A stretch of DNA of 64,000 nt from the NCBI RefSeq assembly GCF_001687585.2, contig NZ_CP016537.2, forward strand, positions 468,001 to 532,000, in the 5' to 3' direction. This document shows, piece by piece, positions 32,055-43,602 of this stretch. A program made the position numbers and the translations under genes. The notes beneath the pieces are model-generated. The model made no database searches. It worked only from the letters and a program-made list of their open reading frames with translations, and was not told the DNA's origin. Origin of the DNA: Planococcus halocryophilus. GTDB taxonomy: Bacteria; Bacillota; Bacilli; Bacillales_A; Planococcaceae. Position 1 is the first letter of the stretch, and every line of letters starts with the position of its first letter.

Positions 32055-34442
32055 TTATTTATTTAATTTAACACGTTGTAAACGTAAAGCGTTCATGACA
32101 ACTGATACGGAACTAAATGCCATGGCAGCTCCTGCAAGCCAAGGAGCTAACAAACCAACTGCCGCAATCGGAATGCCGATTGAGTTATATGCAAGTGCCC
32201 AGAATAAGTTTTGTTTAATATTACGAACGGTCAATCGACTCATTTGAACCGCGTCGACGACTCTCATTAAATCACCTTGCATTAACGTAATATCGGCGGC
32301 TTCCATTGCAATAGCTGTTCCGGTACCCATAGCCATTCCAACATCTGCACTAGCTAAAGCCGGAGCGTCGTTTAAGCCGTCTCCAGCCATGGCGACATGT
32401 CTACCTTGCCCTTGAAGTTTAACAACAACATCGGCTTTTTCTGCTGGTAAGACGCCAGCAAATACTTCGTCGATGCCAACTTGTTTAGCGATTGCCATCG
32501 CTGTGCGTTCTTGGTCTCCTGTTAACATGACCACATGTAATCCCATATCTTTCATTTCTTGAATTGCTTGTTTAGCTGTTTCTTTCATAGTATCGGCAAC
32601 AGCAACGAGTCCGCTGTAACGGCCGTCAACAGCAATGAACATAACCGTTTTGCCGTCTTGTTCTAAAGCGGTAGCTTGCGCTTCATCGATTGCAAGACCG
32701 TCCATCAAACGACGATTTCCCATGACGACTTGACGATTATCTACAGTGGCACGAATGCCGTGACCTGGTACAGCTTCAAAAAGACTAACCGCTAAATTTG
32801 CTTCACCATAATCAGAGATGGCTTGCGCAACTGGGTGTTCAGATTGATTTTCGGCACTAGCCGCTAAGTTTTTTAATTCATTTAAATCGATTCCATCAGC
32901 CGGAATAAAATCTGTAACGACAGGGCGGCCATTTGTAATGGTGCCTGTTTTGTCCAATACGATGGTATCAATATGCTTTGTGTTTTCAAGCGATTCTGCT
33001 GTTTTAAATAATACGCCTTGTTCAGCAGCACGACCTGATCCCGCCATAATAGATGTTGGTGTAGCTAGTCCTAATGCGCAAGGACAAGCGATTACGAGAA
33101 CTGCAATTGTACTTTCAAGAGCGGCTGGAAAGTTTCCAGGTGATACTAAGAAGTACCAGGCGATAAACGTGACTATTGCAATCCCAACAACGACTGGAAC
33201 AAAGACACTGGAAATTTGGTCAGCAAGTCGTTGAATCGGTGCTTTAGAACCTTGTGCTTGTTCAACAACACGAATGATATTCGATAATACAGTATCTTTA
33301 CCGATTTTATCCGCGCGTACATGAAGCGAACCGTTAGAATTGACGGTCGCTGCAAAGACAGCGTCGCCTGTCTCTTTATCAACCGGTAAACTTTCACCAG
33401 TTAGCATCGATTCATCCACTGCTGAATTACCTGAAAGAACAGCGGCATCAACTGGAATAGAAGCACCGGGTTTAATCAATAAGATGTCACCGGTTTTGAC
33501 TTCTGAAATTGGCAAGCTGACAAATTCATCTCCGCGCTCGACAAGTGCATGTTGAGGCTGCAATTTCATTAACTTCTTAATAGCGTCAGAAGAGCGGCCT
33601 TTTGCACGTGCTTCAAAAACTTTCCCTAAAATAATTAACGTAATTAGCACGGCACTCGTTTCGAAATACAAACCCATAGTATGTCCTGTGTTCCAATTAG
33701 AAAGAACTAAGTAAACACTATAGAAATAGGCGGCTGAAGTTCCGAGTGATACTAACACATCCATATTGGCGGATTTATTTTTTAAAGCAAAATAAGCACC
33801 TTTATAGAAAGACGCACCAATAATAAATTGAACCGGTGTTGCTAATGCCCATTGAATAAGAGGGTTCATCAAAATCTCAGGCACATACATCCAAGACGTG
33901 AACGAAAAATGACTAAACATTGTCCAAAGTAGCGGGAAAGAAAGGGCTGCGGAAATCCAGAACAAGCGTGTTTTCTTTTTAATCTCCTGTTGTTTGTGAT
34001 CAGTTGCTTCTTCGCTTTCTTGCTCAAGAACTGCGTCGTAACCAAGTGATTGAATTCGTTTTACAAAATCTTCAGGTGTAACAGTTCCAGGATTGTAAGA
34101 AACATGTCCCGTTTCCATCGCCAAATTCACATTGGCTAGTTGAACACCTTCCATTTTGTTTAATACTTTCTCGATGCGTGCAGAGCAATTTGCACAAGTC
34201 ATGCCTTGAATGGAAAAATCAATTTCTTGTTGCTGAACGCCATATCCTAATTGTTCGATTTTATTTTGTACTTCTGTCATCGATGCTTGATCACTATCAA
34301 AGACAACATTGGCTTTTTCTGTAGCAAAATTAACGGTTGCTTCTGATACGCCAGGCAATTTTTGAAGCCCTTTTTCTACGCGGTTTGCGCACGCCGCACA
34401 AGTCATACCGGTAATTGCTACTTCCGTTTGTTTTGTGCTCAT
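32055..34442 (-). CDS. copA: Copper-exporting P1B-type ATPase CopA
   Basis: 795 residues from ATG 34442; the GTG at 34454 would extend it by four codons but AGGTGGGA fits the ATG. Two heavy-metal-associated domains each carry a CxxC (CAAC at 15-18; CANC near 84). The membrane site is [11 protein letters not shown], the phosphorylation motif DKTGTI, and the hinge [10 protein letters not shown]. CopA pumps Cu(I) outward and prevents copper toxicity. It is downstream of copZ and csoR but has its own operator and a terminator before it. Confidence 0.95.
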   Translation of the reverse strand: MSTKQTEVAITGMTCAACANRVEKGLQKLPGVSEATVNFATEKANVVFDSDQASMTEVQNKIEQLGYGVQQQEIDFSIQGMTCANCSARIEKVLNKMEGVQLANVNLAMETGHVSYNPGTVTPEDFVKRIQSLGYDAVLEQESEEATDHKQQEIKKKTRLFWISAALSFPLLWTMFSHFSFTSWMYVPEILMNPLIQWALATPVQFIIGASFYKGAYFALKNKSANMDVLVSLGTSAAYFYSVYLVLSNWNTGHTMGLYFETSAVLITLIILGKVFEARAKGRSSDAIKKLMKLQPQHALVERGDEFVSLPISEVKTGDILLIKPGASIPVDAAVLSGNSAVDESMLTGESLPVDKETGDAVFAATVNSNGSLHVRADKIGKDTVLSNIIRVVEQAQGSKAPIQRLADQISSVFVPVVVGIAIVTFIAWYFLVSPGNFPAALESTIAVLVIACPCALGLATPTSIMAGSGRAAEQGVLFKTAESLENTKHIDTIVLDKTGTITNGRPVVTDFIPADGIDLNELKNLAASAENQSEHPVAQAISDYGEANLAVSLFEAVPGHGIRATVDNRQVVMGNRRLMDGLAIDEAQATALEQDGKTVMFIAVDGRYSGLVAVADTMKETAKQAIQEMKDMGLHVVMLTGDQERTAMAIAKQVGIDEVFAGVLPAEKADVVVKLQGQGRHVAMAGDGLNDAPALASADVGMAMGTGTAIAMEAADITLMQGDLMRVVDAVQMSRLTVRNIKQNLFWALAYNSIGIPIAAVGLLAPWLAGAAMAFSSVSVVMNALRLQRVKLNK

Positions 34443-34471
34443 CGTGATTCCCACCTTTTTTTAAAAAATAC

Positions 34472-34488
34472 ATACCTATAGGGGGTAT
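34472..34488 (-). promoter_or_regulatory. CsoR-type operator upstream of copA
   Basis: ATACCTATAGGGGGTAT is a near-palindrome typical of CsoR sites in Bacillus copper operons. It lies between copZ and copA, 30 nt before the copA start, with a terminator (34504-34525) on its other side. Confidence 0.7.
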
Positions 34489-34503
34489 GGAGTAGTGAAA
34501 AAA

Positions 34504-34525
34504 ATAACCGCGTTTCCGCAGTTAT
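34504..34525 (-). terminator. Terminator between copZ and copA
   Basis: ATAACTGCG-GAAA-CGCGGTTAT stem on the minus strand and a run of T; it overlaps the copZ stop. It could be partial, splitting the operon. Confidence 0.75.
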
Positions 34526-34743
34526 TCACTTAAAGTTGCAACTTCGTATCCTTGATCTTCAATTGCCTCAGCAATTTGACCAACATCTACTGCAGAAGCG
34601 TCATATGCGACGTCAACAGAATTACTTTCTAAAGATACTTCTACTTTTTCGATACCTGGTAACGCCATAACGCTTTCTTCTACAGATTTCACACAATGTT
34701 GGCAAGACATGCCGCTTACTTGTAAGTTGATTTGTTCTTTCAT
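34522..34743 (-). CDS. copZ: Copper chaperone CopZ
   Basis: 73 residues, one heavy-metal-associated domain with MSCQHC (Cys14 and Cys17) and the usual VEESVMALPGIEKVEVSL helix and strand. CopZ carries Cu(I) to CopA in the cytosol. It lies 16 nt after csoR on the same strand and 79 nt before copA. GGAGGA is upstream. Confidence 0.95.
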   Translation of the reverse strand: MKEQINLQVSGMSCQHCVKSVEESVMALPGIEKVEVSLESNSVDVAYDASAVDVGQIAEAIEDQGYEVATLSE

Positions 34744-34759
34744 TCGAAATTCCTCCTTA

Positions 34760-35083
34760 TTATTTACGCATCATTTTTTGAATAGTAACGAGTAGTTCGT
34801 CTAATACTTCTTCTTCGCCATTTTCGAGACGGTCTTTGACGCATCCTTTTAAATGGCCCTCTAAAAGAACTTTTGTCACGCTGTTTAATGCAGACTGAGT
34901 TGCTGCTAGTTGTGTGATAATATCATCACAATAAACGTCTTTCTCCACCATACCCTTTATACCACGGATTTGACCTTCAACACGACTGAGTCGATTGGTT
35001 AAATCTCTTTTTACAGAGAGAGGATGGTGACTTTTACGGCAACTAGTATCTAATGCTAAGGTTTCTTCGATTAATTCGCTCAT
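34760..35083 (-). CDS. csoR: Copper-sensing repressor CsoR
   Basis: 107 residues, a DUF156/CsoR four-helix fold with Cys52, His77 and Cys81 (C-x24-H-x3-C), the Cu(I) site, and RLSRVEGQIRGIKGMVEKD near the N-terminus. Copper binding releases it from its operator. The CsoR site at 35117-35135 is placed for autoregulation. It is the first gene of csoR-copZ-copA. Confidence 0.95.
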   Translation of the reverse strand: MSELIEETLALDTSCRKSHHPLSVKRDLTNRLSRVEGQIRGIKGMVEKDVYCDDIITQLAATQSALNSVTKVLLEGHLKGCVKDRLENGEEEVLDELLVTIQKMMRK

Positions 35084-35116
35084 CTGAAGATTCTCCCCTC
35101 ATATTTCTTACTATAA

Positions 35117-35135
35117 TATACCTCTATAGGGTATG
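35117..35135 (-). promoter_or_regulatory. CsoR-type operator upstream of csoR
   Basis: TATACCTCTATAGGGTATG is a CsoR-like near-palindrome that overlaps the expected csoR promoter region (TATAAT-like tract at 35112-35119). Confidence 0.65.
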
Positions 35136-35183
35136 CAAATCAATTGATTTATCTTTTCTTCACAATTGTCATCAAAATGATAA

Positions 35184-35208
35184 GTTTAAAACCCTGAAAT
35201 GATGGTAT
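35184..35208 (+). promoter_or_regulatory. Candidate sigma-B promoter for the 46-residue gene
   Basis: GTTTAA at 35184-35189, then TGGTAT at 35203-35208 (13 nt apart). The same GGTAT form is found in front of rsbV in this window. Confidence 0.55.
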
Positions 35209-35236
35209 TATATACGTAGACATAAAAAAGTCAATA

Positions 35237-35253
35237 ATCTGCACTTTGCAGAT
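35237..35253. promoter_or_regulatory. Palindrome in the leader of the 46-residue gene
   Basis: ATCTGCA-CTT-TGCAGAT, a perfect 7+3+7 inverted repeat between promoter and gene. It could be an operator or a small hairpin. Confidence 0.45.
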
Positions 35254-35314
35254 GAAACATTGCAAGGTGAGATACGTTTATATATGTAATGAATAAGATA
35301 AAGAGGTGATCTGG

Positions 35315-35455
35315 ATGGCGAAAAACGTAGATGTTCGCAACATTGTTTCAAATTTATCGAAACTTGGAATCCAAGCAAAAATCACAAAATCTCGTGTCGA
35401 ATTAATAAAAGCATTAGCGTTACCACAACCAATTCAAGCACAGTCACAACAATAA
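35315..35455 (+). CDS. 46-residue protein, probable Lmo0850 family
   Basis: An ATG at 35315 with AGAGGTG upstream opens a frame of 46 codons. It starts MAKNVDVRNIVSNLSKLGIQ, then AKITKSRVELIKALALPQP and a Gln-rich tail. The VRNIVSNLSKLGIQAKITKSR helix resembles small Lmo0850-type proteins of Firmicutes; the assignment is tentative, and the function is unknown. A terminator follows at once, so it is a complete single-gene unit. Confidence 0.7.
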   Translation: MAKNVDVRNIVSNLSKLGIQAKITKSRVELIKALALPQPIQAQSQQ

Positions 35456-35489
35456 AAGCTCTGGCGCATTGCGCCAGAGCTTTTATTTT
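35454..35489. terminator. Terminator, 14-bp stem
   Basis: AAAAGCTCTGGCGC with GCGCCAGAGCTTTT (35454-35467 with 35471-35484) plus T run; shared by the small gene and rodA. Confidence 0.9.
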
Positions 35490-36664
35490 TTGTTTTTATC
35501 AAACATATACGTTTTGTGATGGAATTTCATACTGAAGACAATTCCGAGCGCCAGCATATTGCCGATTAACGAGCTACCGCCATAACTGATAAAGGGTAAT
35601 GGAATTCCGGTAATAGGCAAAAGTTGAATCGTCATGCCGATGTTCTGAAATACGTGGAATGTCACCATCGCGATAATACCTGCGCATACATAAGTGCTGA
35701 ACGTATCTTTGAATTGAAGCGTAATCTTGGTCAAATGATAAATCAACATGAAAAATAAGATGATGACAGTGCTGGCTCCGATAAATCCGAAGTCTTCCGA
35801 AATAACAGTAAAGATAAAGTCTGTATGATTTTCGGGCACATAGACTTGTCTTCCTTTATAGCCTTTGCCGAAAACTTCTCCTGAACCAATGGCATTCATT
35901 GCGGCAATCAAGTTATACCCGCCAGATTCAGAATAGGAATAAGGATCAAGCCAGGTGTAGATGCGTTCGAACATGTATGGCTTCAAGCCAAATGCGCTAG
36001 ATAGAAAGTCTTGTGCATTAATGGTCATCCACAATAACGTTGCCCCAATCACAGCAACCCCGCCAAAACTAGGAGCAATGATTTTCCAAGAGATTCCTGA
36101 AACCACGACAACTGCCAAAGTAATGGCGATAAAAACAAGTGCAGTACCTAAGTCAGGTTGTAATAGGATAAAGCCAAGAGGAATGGCGAGACAAAGGCCG
36201 ATTTTACCGAGTAAGTAAAAATCAGATTTTAGTGTTTTTATTAAATAATGCTCATGGTGCGAAGAAATCATTTTTGCCAATGCTAATATATAGAATGTTT
36301 TCATGAATTCGGCTGGTTGAATATTGACAAAGGGCGTGTGAAACCAGGCTTTAGCACCGTTAACGGGCGCAGCTATCTGACCGACGCCATCTGGTGCGAT
36401 CATTAATAGAATCAGTAAGAGAATACCGAATCCGTATAGATAGTAGGCCATCTTTTTATATTGTTCAGGATCGAAATACATAAGAACACCAATCATCATG
36501 ACAGAAATGATGTAAAATAGAGCTTGTCTCGGAACAAAATTCGTTAAATACTGACCAGAAGTTTGAGCAGAAGAAATAGCTACCAAACTGATGATAAAAA
36601 ACAGAAATAAGATGAAAGCTAGCGACCAATCAATTCGGTCGGTAAAGCTTTTATTAGTTTGCAT
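35483..36664 (-). CDS. rodA: Rod-shape determining SEDS protein RodA
   Basis: 393 residues, a SEDS (FtsW/RodA/SpoVE) membrane protein with ten segments. The motif GSGEVFGKGYKGRQVYVPENHTDFIF carries the family's conserved loop, and the end has GIPLPFISYGGSSL. RodA polymerises peptidoglycan glycan strands for elongation with a class B PBP. The start is ATG at 36664. It is not part of an mreBCD cluster here, as in many Bacillales. Confidence 0.92.
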   Translation of the reverse strand: MQTNKSFTDRIDWSLAFILFLFFIISLVAISSAQTSGQYLTNFVPRQALFYIISVMMIGVLMYFDPEQYKKMAYYLYGFGILLLILLMIAPDGVGQIAAPVNGAKAWFHTPFVNIQPAEFMKTFYILALAKMISSHHEHYLIKTLKSDFYLLGKIGLCLAIPLGFILLQPDLGTALVFIAITLAVVVVSGISWKIIAPSFGGVAVIGATLLWMTINAQDFLSSAFGLKPYMFERIYTWLDPYSYSESGGYNLIAAMNAIGSGEVFGKGYKGRQVYVPENHTDFIFTVISEDFGFIGASTVIILFFMLIYHLTKITLQFKDTFSTYVCAGIIAMVTFHVFQNIGMTIQLLPITGIPLPFISYGGSSLIGNMLALGIVFSMKFHHKTYMFDKNKK

Positions 36665-36823
36665 GTGATTCCACCTGTACTTTTTATTATTATGAGTCGG
36701 AATATATTATAACGTATATATCTGTAATATGCCCATGACAAAAGTAATGACGCTTTTGGAGTATGGATGTTTCATATTTCTTCTTTTTGGTCGTATAATA
36801 AGAAATGGAATGGAGTGGGGGAA

Positions 36824-37594
36824 ATGGAAAGAAAACCGTTGCACACAGATACATACATACAGCATTTATATATATATTTAAACGAGTCTGATCAATTTGC
36901 TTTATTTAGTGGACTGACCTTTGCCCATTTTTTGGATGCGATGAAGTTACCTAAAAACCTGTTGTTATTAAAGCATCCATATGAAGAAGCTTCTTTTAAT
37001 ATGCATACTCATATGGAATTTGCGACACAAGAAGATTTTAGTCAATTAAGAAAAGCGCGTGCAAATAAAAAAAGTGAATTTTGTTGGGTTGATTTTAAAA
37101 GTGAAAAGCAATTAAACTCCCTGACGCCCCAGGAACAAGCGGAATTGCTATACATTGGTCATAAGAAAGAACCGGTTAAGACACCTTTCTTTTCAACTCT
37201 ACAAAACGAGTTTGTTTATTTATCTAGCGAAGAAGAAGAGACGACGAAAATATACTTCCGCAAATTAGATCGTCTAAATGAGCTTGTCGGGAATTACTTT
37301 ACGTATTTCATTCGCCGAGAGGGAAATGGACAAAATTTCTGGAGACGGAAATCTAAAGACTTAATTCCGGAACTGCCTGCTGAAATTCTTCAGTCGTTAA
37401 AAAAGAATTACCGCGAAGGTGTCCTTATATCATTAGCTGATCCTGAAAAAACAAAAAACACAATTGAACTACATGTTCGTCTAGTAGAAGAAATTTCTTT
37501 TTTAGATGAATTTTGGTCTGATATTGAAGAATACACAAAACAAGGGATTTCCCGGAAAATAGTTTACGATAAAAAACAAAAAGTATGGAAATGA
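36824..37594 (+). CDS. Conserved hypothetical protein, 256 residues
   Basis: The start ATG 36824 (GGAGTGGGGGAA upstream) gives 256 residues, beginning MERKPLHTDTYIQHLYIYLN. It has no signal peptide or membrane segment. It is rich in Lys, Glu and Phe. Near residue 141 it has FRKLDRLNELVGNYFTYF and a C-terminal coil ending SRKIVYDKKQKVWK. I do not recognise a family. It is a single gene with its own terminator. Confidence 0.75.
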   Translation: MERKPLHTDTYIQHLYIYLNESDQFALFSGLTFAHFLDAMKLPKNLLLLKHPYEEASFNMHTHMEFATQEDFSQLRKARANKKSEFCWVDFKSEKQLNSLTPQEQAELLYIGHKKEPVKTPFFSTLQNEFVYLSSEEEETTKIYFRKLDRLNELVGNYFTYFIRREGNGQNFWRRKSKDLIPELPAEILQSLKKNYREGVLISLADPEKTKNTIELHVRLVEEISFLDEFWSDIEEYTKQGISRKIVYDKKQKVWK

Positions 37595-37620
37595 TACCTG
37601 TAAGCGGGTATCATTTTTTT
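37591..37620 (+). terminator. Terminator after the hypothetical gene
   Basis: ATGATACC/GGTATCAT stem (37591-37598 with 37607-37614) and a 7-T run. Confidence 0.85.
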
Positions 37621-37681
37621 CGGACTAGCTTTTAACTTAGTTAATGCAAGAGGCAAATTTAATAAGGAAGAAGGGAATTAC

Positions 37682-38029
37682 ATGGCATGGATTCTTCTTG
37701 TGATTGCAGGAATGACTGAAGTTGTGTGGGCAATCGGCTTGAAGCTTGCTGATGGCTTTACAAATGTTGTTCCTTCTCTTGTGACATTAGTCTTTATCGG
37801 TATCAGCTTTCTGTTGTTTGCGTTCGCGATGAAGACGATTCCAATTGGTACAGCTTATGCAGTATTTACAGGTATTGGTGCTGCTGGGACAGCGATTCTC
37901 GGAATCTTATTATTTAGTGAAAATGCTAGTATAGAAAAATTATTCTTTTTGAGTTTATTGCTAGTTGGCATTATTGGCTTAAAAGTAGTGGATGGAAAAG
38001 AAACTTCTCGTAAAGAAGTGAAATCATGA
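37682..38029 (+). CDS. SMR efflux protein, first subunit
   Basis: 115 residues, four hydrophobic helices with Glu13 (AGMTEVVWAIGLK) as the membrane carboxylate. It has AYAVFTGIGAAGTAILGI, the SMR signature near residue 60. It has the length and C-terminal basic tail of one subunit of a paired SMR system (YkkC-like). Such pairs expel quaternary ammonium or guanidinium compounds. It overlaps the next SMR gene by 4 nt. No guanidine-type riboswitch is seen upstream. Confidence 0.9.
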   Translation: MAWILLVIAGMTEVVWAIGLKLADGFTNVVPSLVTLVFIGISFLLFAFAMKTIPIGTAYAVFTGIGAAGTAILGILLFSENASIEKLFFLSLLLVGIIGLKVVDGKETSRKEVKS

Positions 38030-38346
38030 TGGCGTGGTTGATTTTAATTGTTGCGGGGTTATTTGAAGTATCATTTGTCACGACGATGAAATTATCAGAA
38101 GGATTTAAAAAGAAGCGCTATACAGTTCTAACGGTTGTTTTTGGAGCGCTCAGTTTTTATTTGTTATCGCTGGCTTTAACAACCATTGCGTTGGGAACAG
38201 GATATGCTGTATGGACGGGGATTGGCGCAGCGGGTAGTGTTTTGGTCGGAATGATTTTCTTTAATGAAAGTAGACAGCTGGCTAAATTATTTTTCCTGTC
38301 CTGCATCATTGCTGGAGTGGCTGGATTGAAAATATTCGGTGGCTGA
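38026..38346 (+). CDS. SMR efflux protein, second subunit
   Basis: 106 residues, four helices, with Glu14 (AGLFEVSFVTTMKLS) and GTGYAVWTGIGAAGSVLVGM, the SMR signature. The start lies in the stop codon of the first gene, so the two are translationally coupled and probably form a heterodimer (YkkCD/EbrAB type). Confidence 0.9.
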   Translation: MMAWLILIVAGLFEVSFVTTMKLSEGFKKKRYTVLTVVFGALSFYLLSLALTTIALGTGYAVWTGIGAAGSVLVGMIFFNESRQLAKLFFLSCIIAGVAGLKIFGG

Positions 38347-38419
38347 CATTAAAAAATTATTAGTCAATGCAGGTTCGTGATAAACTAAGCAATATGGATA
38401 ATGAAATGAGGTTTCTTAA

Positions 38420-39490
38420 ATGAAAAAAAAGATTGGTTTATTATATGGAGGCAAATCAGCAGAGCATGAAGTTTCTCTGTCTACAGCCTTAGCAGTGACA
38501 AAGGCAATTGATTTTGATGCATATGAAGTTTATCCAATTTACATCACGCAAGATGGTGAGTGGAGAAAAGGTCAGCGTCTTGAAGAATCAGCAAAAACAA
38601 TTGAGCAGCTTCAATTAACAGAAGGCTCTGGAAAGCCGAATGATATTTCTAGTTTTCTTCCTACACAAGCGAGTGAAGGATTAGACGTCATCATTCCGCT
38701 ACTTCACGGACCGAACGGAGAAGATGGTACGGTTCAAGGTCTTCTTGAAGTTATGAACATTCCATACGTTGGAAATGGCGTATTAGCATCTTCCGCAGGC
38801 ATGGACAAAGTGGTAATGAAGCAGTTGTTCGAGCAAGCAGGTTTAGAACAAACGCCATATGTGTATTTTATAAGAAGAGACTGGGATAAAAATCAAGGCT
38901 TTTGGTTGGATAAAATTGAAGCAGAACTTGTATGGCCGGTTTTTGTGAAACCAGCCAATTTAGGGTCGAGTGTCGGCATCAGCAAAGCAGATAATCGAGA
39001 AGAACTGATTGCTGCTGTAAAAGAAGCATTAAAATTTGACCGCAAAATTGTCATTGAACAAGGTGTAGTTGCGCGTGAAATCGAAGTGGGTGTTCTCGGG
39101 AATGATGAGCCCGCGTGTTCAGTAGCTGGTGAGATTAAACCATTAAAAGCTTTTTATGATTATCAAGCGAAATACAAAGATGGCAATACAGCAATGATTA
39201 TTCCGGCTGAACTAGACAGAACGGTTTATGCGAAATTAGAAGTAGACGCCAAAAAAGCTTTCAAAATTTTGGATTGTTCAGGACTTGTTCGAGCAGACTT
39301 TTTTGTGACAGCAAACAATGAAATCCTGATTAACGAAGTGAATACATTGCCTGGATTTACACCTTTCAGTATGTTCCCGTTATTGTGGGAACATACAGGA
39401 CTACCATATCCGGAATTAATTGAACGACTTATTACATTAGCTATTGAACGACATGAAGAAAAACAATTACTGCAAGTTAAAATAGAATGA
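38420..39490 (+). CDS. ddl: D-alanine-D-alanine ligase
   Basis: 356 residues. The N-terminal domain has [16 protein letters not shown]; the ATP-grasp domain has [17 protein letters not shown] and the end has [17 protein letters not shown]. The enzyme joins two D-Ala with ATP for cell wall stem peptides. It is followed after 13 nt by murF, which uses its product, and alr (which supplies D-Ala) lies at 46681. Length and motifs are typical of the long Gram-positive form. Confidence 0.96.
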   Translation: MKKKIGLLYGGKSAEHEVSLSTALAVTKAIDFDAYEVYPIYITQDGEWRKGQRLEESAKTIEQLQLTEGSGKPNDISSFLPTQASEGLDVIIPLLHGPNGEDGTVQGLLEVMNIPYVGNGVLASSAGMDKVVMKQLFEQAGLEQTPYVYFIRRDWDKNQGFWLDKIEAELVWPVFVKPANLGSSVGISKADNREELIAAVKEALKFDRKIVIEQGVVAREIEVGVLGNDEPACSVAGEIKPLKAFYDYQAKYKDGNTAMIIPAELDRTVYAKLEVDAKKAFKILDCSGLVRADFFVTANNEILINEVNTLPGFTPFSMFPLLWEHTGLPYPELIERLITLAIERHEEKQLLQVKIE

Positions 39491-39503
39491 GTGGAGAAGC
39501 CAA

Positions 39504-40862
39504 ATGAAAAAAAAGATTGAACAAGTAGCCAAATGGCTGGATATCAAAACTAATTTAAAAGGCATTGACGTCACGGGAGTCTCAATTAACACGAGAACAC
39601 TCAAGCCAGGTGATTTGTTTATCCCTTTTCGTGGTGAAAATGTAAATGGGCATAAGTATGTCCGCTCGGCGATTGAGCTAGGTGCATCTGTTTCTCTATG
39701 GCAGCGCGATGAACCTGGAGCACCAGAAGATTTGCCATTACTTTTTGTAGATGATTGCGAAGTGGCTCTGCAAGAAATGGCTCGTGCTTATCGCGATGAA
39801 CTATCAGCAATGGTTATTGGAATCACTGGGTCTAATGGAAAAACTTCTACAAAAGACTTAGTCGCAAGTGTCCTAAAACCTTATTTTAAAGTGCAAAAAA
39901 CACCAGGTAATTTTAATAACCAATTGGGTCTTCCTTTAACGATTTTATCTTTAGAAGAAGACACGAAAGTTGCTGTTTTGGAAATGGGTATGAGTGGCAA
40001 AGGGCAGATTGAATTTTTGTCTGAGCTAGCACGTCCAGATTACGCGATCATTACGAATATTGGCGAAGCGCATTTGCAGGACTTGGGTTCGCGTGAAGCG
40101 ATTGCTGAAGCGAAATTTGAGATTACTGCAGGCCTTCAACCACACGGCAAACTTTTTTATGATGGTGATGAACCATTATTACAGCCATTTATGGAAACTT
40201 TTCCGCAAGGTGTGTCTTTTGGATTCGACGATAATAACGAATTAACAGTAACAGACATTAAAGCTACTGAAAGTGGTAGCAGTTTTATGGTGAGTGGCAT
40301 TATAGATGCAGCATTTACAATTCCTGTATTGGGTGAACACCAAGTGAAAAACACACTGGCTGCAATATTGGTAGCTCTTGAAGCAGGATTATCAGAAGAG
40401 CAAATTCGTAAATCTTTAAAAGATGCAGCATTAACGGATATGCGTATGCAGATGATTCAATCGGACAATGGTGCGATTTTTATTAATGATGCTTACAATG
40501 CAGCTCCTTCATCGATGAACGCAGCGCTGAATTTTATTCGTGAAACAACGATGAAAGATAAGAAGTGGGTTGTATTAGGCGACATGCTTGAACTTGGAGA
40601 CGACGAGCAAAGTTATCACGAAGCATTGAGCAAATTCATTTCGGATAACTTAGTGGGTGTTTGTTTATATGGACCGCGTATGAAATGGCTTTACGATAAA
40701 CTGCAGCCGAGTTATGGTGGGAAGTTGTTGTGGAGTGAAGCGGATTATGGCCCGATTATTGACTTGTTGAAAAAACATACCAACAAAGACTCGGTCATTT
40801 TAGTGAAGGGCTCTCGTGGTATGGCATTGGAAAATGTGATCGAACCTTTTGTTAGTGAGTAA
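39504..40862 (+). CDS. murF: UDP-MurNAc-tripeptide-D-Ala-D-Ala ligase MurF
   Basis: 452 residues. The N-terminal domain recognises UDP (GDLFIPFRGENVNGHKY); the P-loop is GITGSNGKTSTKD near residue 110, and downstream NDAYNAAPSSMNAAL and VLVKGSRGMALE are typical. It adds D-Ala-D-Ala to UDP-MurNAc-tripeptide in the cytosol. It follows ddl, 13 nt apart, in one operon; the esterase gene follows 40 nt later. Confidence 0.96.
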   Translation: MKKKIEQVAKWLDIKTNLKGIDVTGVSINTRTLKPGDLFIPFRGENVNGHKYVRSAIELGASVSLWQRDEPGAPEDLPLLFVDDCEVALQEMARAYRDELSAMVIGITGSNGKTSTKDLVASVLKPYFKVQKTPGNFNNQLGLPLTILSLEEDTKVAVLEMGMSGKGQIEFLSELARPDYAIITNIGEAHLQDLGSREAIAEAKFEITAGLQPHGKLFYDGDEPLLQPFMETFPQGVSFGFDDNNELTVTDIKATESGSSFMVSGIIDAAFTIPVLGEHQVKNTLAAILVALEAGLSEEQIRKSLKDAALTDMRMQMIQSDNGAIFINDAYNAAPSSMNAALNFIRETTMKDKKWVVLGDMLELGDDEQSYHEALSKFISDNLVGVCLYGPRMKWLYDKLQPSYGGKLLWSEADYGPIIDLLKKHTNKDSVILVKGSRGMALENVIEPFVSE

Positions 40863-40902
40863 AAAGTTTTAAGGCATTAGTTAGTAGAAAGAAGGAACCG
40901 AT

Positions 40903-41601
40903 TTGAAGACCGGCGTGCTATGTATTCATGGTTTTACAGGAGGTCCATTTGAAGTAGAACCATTTGCCGATTTTTTAATCGAGCAAACCGATTGGATTGT
41001 GGAAATACCGACACTTCCAGGACATGGCGAAAAGCTTGCTTTAAAAAGAATTACTGCTGAAAGTTGGATGATGGAAGCCGAGTTAACTTTAAAAAGGTTG
41101 AAAAAATCGGCGGACCGCATCATTATTGTGGGCTTTTCAATGGGTGGTTTGATCGCCATGTATTTAGCAATGCGTTATAAAGTGGACCGTTTAGTTTTAT
41201 TGAGCGCGGCTGCTAAATACATCAGTCCTGTGCAAATGTTTAAAGAAGTTCAAGAAGCCGTAAAAGATGCGGTGTCGGGAAAAATAACGGAAAATGCGCT
41301 TTTTCATCTCTATGAATACAAGCTAACCAATACTCCCATCAGTTCGACAGTTGAATTTTTACGCGTAGTGAAAATGGTTGAACCTTATTACGATAAGATT
41401 AAAGTTCCTGTCTGCATTGTGCAAGGAGAAAAAGACGGCATCGTGCCAGTATCTGCAGCAGACTTCATTTATGATCATATCGGATCGGAAGAAAAGTACT
41501 TGATTCGTTCAGAAAAGGGCAAGCATTTAATCTGTTATAGCGAAGATAGTGAAGATTGGTTTAGTGAAGTTTTTGCGTTTATGAATAAAGGCTTAGAGTA
41601 A
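40903..41601 (+). CDS. Alpha/beta hydrolase, carboxylesterase type
   Basis: 232 residues from TTG 40903 (GAAGGAAC upstream). The lid-less hydrolase begins with VLCIHGFTGGP, has the nucleophile elbow GFSMGG near residue 84, VQGEKDGIVP for the acid and KGKHLICY for the histidine. It is in the group of small monoacylglycerol/short-chain ester hydrolases (Est30-like). It is downstream of murF, possibly same transcript. Confidence 0.9.
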   Translation: MKTGVLCIHGFTGGPFEVEPFADFLIEQTDWIVEIPTLPGHGEKLALKRITAESWMMEAELTLKRLKKSADRIIIVGFSMGGLIAMYLAMRYKVDRLVLLSAAAKYISPVQMFKEVQEAVKDAVSGKITENALFHLYEYKLTNTPISSTVEFLRVVKMVEPYYDKIKVPVCIVQGEKDGIVPVSAADFIYDHIGSEEKYLIRSEKGKHLICYSEDSEDWFSEVFAFMNKGLE

Positions 41602-41629
41602 ACTGATTATTAGAACCTTTGCGTATTGA

Positions 41630-41658
41630 TTGCAAATGGAAAAAAAACATGTTATTCT
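41630..41658 (+). promoter_or_regulatory. Promoter of cshA (sigma-A type)
   Basis: TTGCAA at 41630-41635, 17 nt, TATTCT at 41653-41658. Confidence 0.6.
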
Positions 41659-41664
41659 TTTGAT

Positions 41665-43456
<1,792 letters not shown>

Positions 43457-43469
43457 TACCGATTAATTG

Positions 43470-43516
43470 AAAGGACGTACGCAAAACAGGAAACTGTTTA
43501 GCGTACGTCCTTTTTT
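43470..43516 (+). terminator. Terminator after cshA
   Basis: AAAGGACGTACGC/GCGTACGTCCTTT (43470-43482 with 43501-43513), an inner AAACAG/CTGTTT stem and a T run. Confidence 0.9.
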
Positions 43517-43602
43517 GCTGTTTGAATATCAGTTACAATGAAGTGAAACGTTCTGATGAGTAAATCGTATAATGTAGTAGGTAGACGATTGGAGAGAAGA
43601 CA

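Noticed and set aside
37595..37681. Guanidine (ykkC) riboswitch before the SMR pair
   Set aside because: The 87-nt space has no conserved core and begins with the terminator of the previous gene.
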